This document shows positions 60,521 through 64,000 of a stretch of DNA of 64,000 nucleotides, piece by piece (within the stretch, counting starts at the first letter, position 1; each line of letters opens with the position of its first letter). Position numbers and translations under genes: made by a program. Source of the DNA: Clostridiaceae bacterium (GTDB lineage Bacteria; Bacillota; Clostridia; Peptostreptococcales; Natronincolaceae); NCBI GenBank assembly GCA_018432235.1, contig JAHDLO010000010.1, positions 496,001-560,000 on the forward strand. Direction: 5' to 3'. The notes under the pieces are model-generated. The model did not search any database. It saw only the letters and a list, made by a program, of their open reading frames with translations, and was not told the origin of the DNA.

Positions 60521-60826
60521 ATGGATTCAAAGGATTGCACTATATCCAGTGCCCTAAGGATTATTTCCTTTCTTTTATTAATATTTGCTTTAGCACAGGT
60601 GATTACCCCCTTGAAGATACGTTTATTTGGCTCTGATTGGCTTTCTATGTATATCTGCTGTATCCTAGGGACTATTTTAGGCTTTATGGGAAATAGGAAA
60701 ATTGCCGCCACTCAGGCTATAAAGAGAATTGGTAAGCTGGGGGCCTATGGCAATTTGGCAATGACCATAATATTTTTCCCACCCATTTATTTTTTCTGGG
60801 GATACCTGCTGGAATCCTTACTGTAA
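60521..60826 (+). CDS. Small membrane protein, unknown function
   Basis: The 101-aa protein has three hydrophobic segments (SALRIISFLLLIFALAQVITP, WLSMYICCILGTILGFMG, LAMTIIFFPPIYFFWGYLL). AGGAGG lies 6 nt before the ATG and a terminator follows. I do not recognise a family. Confidence 0.65.
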   Translation: MDSKDCTISSALRIISFLLLIFALAQVITPLKIRLFGSDWLSMYICCILGTILGFMGNRKIAATQAIKRIGKLGAYGNLAMTIIFFPPIYFFWGYLLESLL

Positions 60827-60840
60827 AATGGCAATTAATA

Positions 60841-60872
60841 ATCCCCCCGATTTAATATCAGGGGGATCTTTA
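60841..60872 (+). terminator. Terminator after the small membrane protein gene
   Basis: ATCCCCC pairs with GGGGGAT around 13 nt (GATTTAATATC within) and is followed by CTTTATTG. It lies between convergent genes. Confidence 0.75.
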
Positions 60873-60900
60873 TTGTTAGGACTATATCGAATGATTCCTA

Positions 60901-61575
60901 CTAACCACAATTAATATTATATTGCAGCAGGAAGTATTCAGTTATTACAATAGCCCACTCACTTCCCATATAATAGTAGGGCAAAAGGCATATGATGATA
61001 TCTCTGTCGCAGCTACAGTTGAAATAGCCATACTCACCATAGCATTGATCATGGTACATACAGCATCTGTCTACAGGACTGATGGGCGCATCGGGACCAC
61101 TGCACAGAGGTCCACACCAATTGCCATAGATACATGGCAGCAGACCTTTGGCTTCAGCATCTTCCTCCTCTGCCGCCACCTCACTGAGATACGCTTCCTT
61201 CTTGTTTAAATCTGCAATTATTTCATCAAATTCTTCACTGTCAAATGTTTCTTCATAAGCTAAAGCCATTTCATCATCTATTATTTTATAACCTTTCACA
61301 ATTACCTTGTCATCTATTCGAGTGACTTCACTGGCAAAGGCATCAAGGCCCCTAGGAGATACTACAAAATACACATTAATCTCATCATTAATACGCATCC
61401 TCAATATCTCTGCAGAAAAATCTCCTTTAGAATAAGCAAGGGCCTCCAGGCTGGCGTCGGTCATTTTCAGCTGCTTATCCTTAACTATAGAATTCAGCAG
61501 CAGCTTGTATTCTCGATCCTTATTGGATTTCTGAATCAATTGCTTTCTTTCATTGTCTAAAAGAACCTGCTTCAC
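60901..61575 (-). CDS. Phospholipase A2-like protein
   Basis: The 224-aa protein has an N-terminal region of about 140 mostly charged, helical residues. The C-terminal domain carries PLA2 hallmarks: calcium loop YGNWCGPLCSG (150-160), the catalytic motif CCMYHDQCY with His175-Asp176, Tyr179, and a second Asp190 in CSCD. There are at least nine cysteines for disulfides. No classical signal peptide is seen, which is odd for a disulfide-rich PLA2. It could be exported by another route, with the N-terminal region acting as leader, or be an intracellular or antagonism-related lipase. Confidence 0.75.
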   Translation of the reverse strand: MKQVLLDNERKQLIQKSNKDREYKLLLNSIVKDKQLKMTDASLEALAYSKGDFSAEILRMRINDEINVYFVVSPRGLDAFASEVTRIDDKVIVKGYKIIDDEMALAYEETFDSEEFDEIIADLNKKEAYLSEVAAEEEDAEAKGLLPCIYGNWCGPLCSGPDAPISPVDRCCMYHDQCYGEYGYFNCSCDRDIIICLLPYYYMGSEWAIVITEYFLLQYNINCG

Positions 61576-61684
61576 GAAACCACTCCTAATATATTTGAAA
61601 ATTAATTAATACCTCAATTAAAACGATAGAACCCTTTCAAATCTCAAGACGAACCTATTTGTTCGCCCAATAGAGTATATGCAT

Positions 61685-61710
61685 GACGGTCCGATTGTGT
61701 GCGGGCCGTC
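61685..61710. terminator. Hairpin upstream of the SEC-C protein gene
   Basis: GACGGTCC pairs with GGGCCGTC around 10 nt, in the divergent region between 61575 and 61805. No T-run follows, so its role is uncertain; it may be regulatory. Confidence 0.35.
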
Positions 61711-61804
61711 AATAGCACAGCAGCCTGCCTTCCATATCGTTGACGCCATTACAGAAAATGGGATATTATATAATTATGAAAACAAAAGGAGAGGTGAGTT
61801 TAAA

Positions 61805-64000
61805 TTGGCCAGAATCGGAAGAAACGATCCCTGTCCCTGTGGCAGCGGCAAAAAGTTCAAAAAATGCTGTGAAAAGGATAATACAGTAATTCAGTTTCCA
61901 TCAGAAATGGTACTCCTTGAAGAATTTATCGATGCAAAAATGAATTTTTTTAAATATGTAGTGTCAAGAGAGGATGCTATAAATAATGAAGTAAAAAAAG
62001 TCGGTGATGAACATGGCTTTAATCCGATAGCCTGTACTACATGGCAGGAGTTCTTCTTTGAGTGGTTTGCCTTTGATTACCACTTTGAGCATAATAAAAG
62101 TCTATTTGATATATTTCTAAAGGAAAATCAACGTAATTATAGCAATCGAGTGCTGAATCAGCTAAGTTTGTGGCCCCAAAGCTACATATCGGTATATAAA
62201 TATAATCAAACCCTCGCGAATGGAAAATATCTTCTTGAGGACTGCTTTACCGGAAAACAGGTGGAGATATATGATCCTGAGCTGGAGAATGATCTGGACA
62301 AATTATTAATTATGAGACTGTTACCAGCAGGAAACGCCTATATAAATTTCCATGGTGTAATGCTATTACCCACAGAGGCCTTTGATATATTAAAGGAAAC
62401 TATAGAGGATGCCAAAAATATTTCAGATCATGATGTCAGCTGGGAACAGTTTTTAAAGAATGAAATGCTTCTGGTTTCAAGTATTTTAGTGGATTTGTTT
62501 GCCCCTAATGCCGACGATGAGGAAATAGATCTGCCTGATTCCTATGCACAGCAGCTTATAAGGGCATTTTTACAGAAGCCCCAAAAGGCCTTAGGGGGGA
62601 AAAGCCCTGCGGAAGCCAGCTTTATACCAAAGCTCGATAGCAAGCTGGACAAGTTTCTTGTCGCCCTTGAAGAGGAAAAATACGATGATCCTTATTTAGA
62701 TTTCTATCCTTCAATGCATATGGACTATATTACCGAATTGTTGGATGGCAGCATTGAAGAATTAAAGCGCTTTATTTCATTTGCTTTAAACGAAAAAAGC
62801 CTTCAAGAAGAGGCGCTTTTAGTAGTGGATAAAATGACAGGGGAGTATTTTCCTCAGGATATTAAAGAAGCTCTATCTGTATGGAGCTTTTACTGTAAAT
62901 GCTCTAGCCCTTTCATAAAGAAAAGGGGCTCATGGGCTGCTGCCTTGGAATATATGATAAATGCTAACCTCATGCATAGCAACCGCTACAATCAAAGGGA
63001 GCTTGCACAAAAATATGGGGTATCCGCCACAACCGTGTCAAAAAATTATAATTTGATAGTCGATGTGATTTTAAATAAATCGGATAAGCTTATAGATGAC
63101 GACCATATCGCAAATAATTCTCCGCAGATGCTAGCCTCTGCACCGGGGGCCGGAGGAAAGAAACCGAACGAAGCCCTAATGAATCAAATACACAGAGAAC
63201 TAAAGGATAAAAATTTTGAATCAATAGAAGAGGCCAATGCCTTTTTGCAGAAGTTGATGGAGGACGGGATACCAAAAATTGATCATAGCAAGCTAACCAA
63301 TGAAGCCAAGGCTCAGGACTTGATTTATGCCGCCTGGGAAAAGAATTCTAAAGCCGATAGAGTAAAAACCGCTAAGGAGGCTTTAAAAATTGATCCAAAT
63401 TGTGTGGATGCCTATGTGCTATTGGCTGAGGACGACGCTTCTAGCGTTGAGGAAAAGGAAGCCCTATATATTAAAGCTTTAGAAAAGGGCAAAAAGACCC
63501 TTGGCAGAGAATTTTTTAAAGAAAACATGGGGTCCTTCTGGCTGGTAACAGAGACTCGCCCCTTTATGAGGGCCCAAATTGGCTTGGCGCTGTTGTTGTG
63601 GGAACATGGCAGACTTGAGGAAGCTGCTAATGTCCTCAAGGAAATGCTTAGATTAAACACCAATGATAACCAGGGTGTCCGCTATATTTTATTACCGCTT
63701 CTTCTTGAGCTAGGCAGATTAAGAGAGGCAGATCGGCTGATCGAAGCATATCGGGGGGATGATAGTCCTCAATGGAATTACAATATCGCCCTATACAACT
63801 TTATTGTAGATGGCAAAAATAAAAATTCATCGGCATGGTTGAAGGATGCCTTGAAGGATAATCAATTTGTGCCTCAATATCTGCTGGGCTTTAGCAATAT
63901 CCCCAATGTCCTGCCGGAGTATAGTCAACCCGGCGGAAGAGATGAAGCAATCATTTACGCGTACTTTGGTGCCGGTGCCTGGAGAAAAACCAAGGGAGCG
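61805..64000 (+). CDS. SEC-C motif protein with HTH and TPR-like region, partial
   Basis: The frame opens at TTG 61805 (GAGGTG 8 nt upstream) and is still open at the right edge after 732 codons. It begins [22 protein letters not shown], a SEC-C zinc motif as at the end of SecA. It contains a helix-turn-helix near residues 398-420 ([20 protein letters not shown]) and TPR-like helices after about 500 ([41 protein letters not shown]). SEC-C/TPR proteins are widespread and poorly understood; a protein-protein scaffold role is inferred. The TTG start is the only plausible one. Confidence 0.8.
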   Translation, partial: MARIGRNDPCPCGSGKKFKKCCEKDNTVIQFPSEMVLLEEFIDAKMNFFKYVVSREDAINNEVKKVGDEHGFNPIACTTWQEFFFEWFAFDYHFEHNKSLFDIFLKENQRNYSNRVLNQLSLWPQSYISVYKYNQTLANGKYLLEDCFTGKQVEIYDPELENDLDKLLIMRLLPAGNAYINFHGVMLLPTEAFDILKETIEDAKNISDHDVSWEQFLKNEMLLVSSILVDLFAPNADDEEIDLPDSYAQQLIRAFLQKPQKALGGKSPAEASFIPKLDSKLDKFLVALEEEKYDDPYLDFYPSMHMDYITELLDGSIEELKRFISFALNEKSLQEEALLVVDKMTGEYFPQDIKEALSVWSFYCKCSSPFIKKRGSWAAALEYMINANLMHSNRYNQRELAQKYGVSATTVSKNYNLIVDVILNKSDKLIDDDHIANNSPQMLASAPGAGGKKPNEALMNQIHRELKDKNFESIEEANAFLQKLMEDGIPKIDHSKLTNEAKAQDLIYAAWEKNSKADRVKTAKEALKIDPNCVDAYVLLAEDDASSVEEKEALYIKALEKGKKTLGREFFKENMGSFWLVTETRPFMRAQIGLALLLWEHGRLEEAANVLKEMLRLNTNDNQGVRYILLPLLLELGRLREADRLIEAYRGDDSPQWNYNIALYNFIVDGKNKNSSAWLKDALKDNQFVPQYLLGFSNIPNVLPEYSQPGGRDEAIIYAYFGAGAWRKTKGA

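Overview
The window is a piece of a low-GC Gram-positive anaerobe chromosome, most likely a member of the Clostridia close to Alkaliphilus/Natronincola-type organisms. The evidence is AT-rich intergenic DNA, strong GGAGG ribosome sites, a clostridial his operon order with a separate hisZ, SLH and copper-amine-oxidase-like stalk proteins, bacteriohemerythrins and PBSX/diffocin-type tail genes. The genus is a guess; the class is much safer. I saw no rRNA, tRNA or CRISPR array.

Layout. 1-6.2 kb: end of a sodium symporter, an LtaS-type phosphoglycerol transferase, a radical-SAM/DUF4130 DNA-repair pair with a LexA-like box upstream, and a secreted polysaccharide deacetylase. 6.3-12.1 kb: a five-gene nickel/peptide ABC importer followed by DUF3842, preceded by an unusually long structured leader. 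12.6-20.6 kb: a complete histidine operon hisZ-G-D-C-B-H-A-F-IE under one good sigma-A promoter, with palindromic repeats inserted between hisA, hisF and hisIE. 21.2-25.2 kb: two tandem membrane NERD paralogues, a thiamine-binding MTH1187-type protein and an SLH protein.

25.5-52.4 kb is the centre of interest. It holds two complete contractile-tail gene sets of different lineage in tandem. Set A is XkdK/XkdM/XkdQ-T type. Set B has a DUF3383-type sheath, a DUF3277-type tube, a baseplate plug and a Gp138 spike. Both are transcribed leftwards into one shared holin/amidase cassette and are controlled by an S24-type autocleavable repressor and an ArpU/Xpf-like regulator. There is no portal, terminase, protease, capsid or integrase gene, so the best reading is a double tailocin (R-type phage-tail-like bacteriocin) locus rather than a prophage. 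Each set has its own sheath, tube, frameshifted tail chaperone and tape measure (601 and 477 aa), so two particles of different length are predicted. Tail-fibre cassettes in between are bounded by a repeated sequence that looks like an exchange point.

52.6-64 kb: a second stalk-domain protein, a DUF368 polyprenyl-phosphate translocase, a dicarboxylate/glutamate symporter, a rhomboid protease, a truncated HI0074-like gene, two bacteriohemerythrins, a REP-associated tyrosine transposase (RAYT) with its family of GGGACGGTTC palindromic repeats, a decapitated serine-hydrolase remnant, a phospholipase A2-like protein with an intact active site, and the first 732 codons of a SEC-C/TPR protein that runs off the end. 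The RAYT repeats occur at 12.1, 12.2, 13.3-13.4, 14.2-14.3, 58.6, 59.5, 59.6 and 60.3-60.4 kb and tie the right end of the window to the his operon region.
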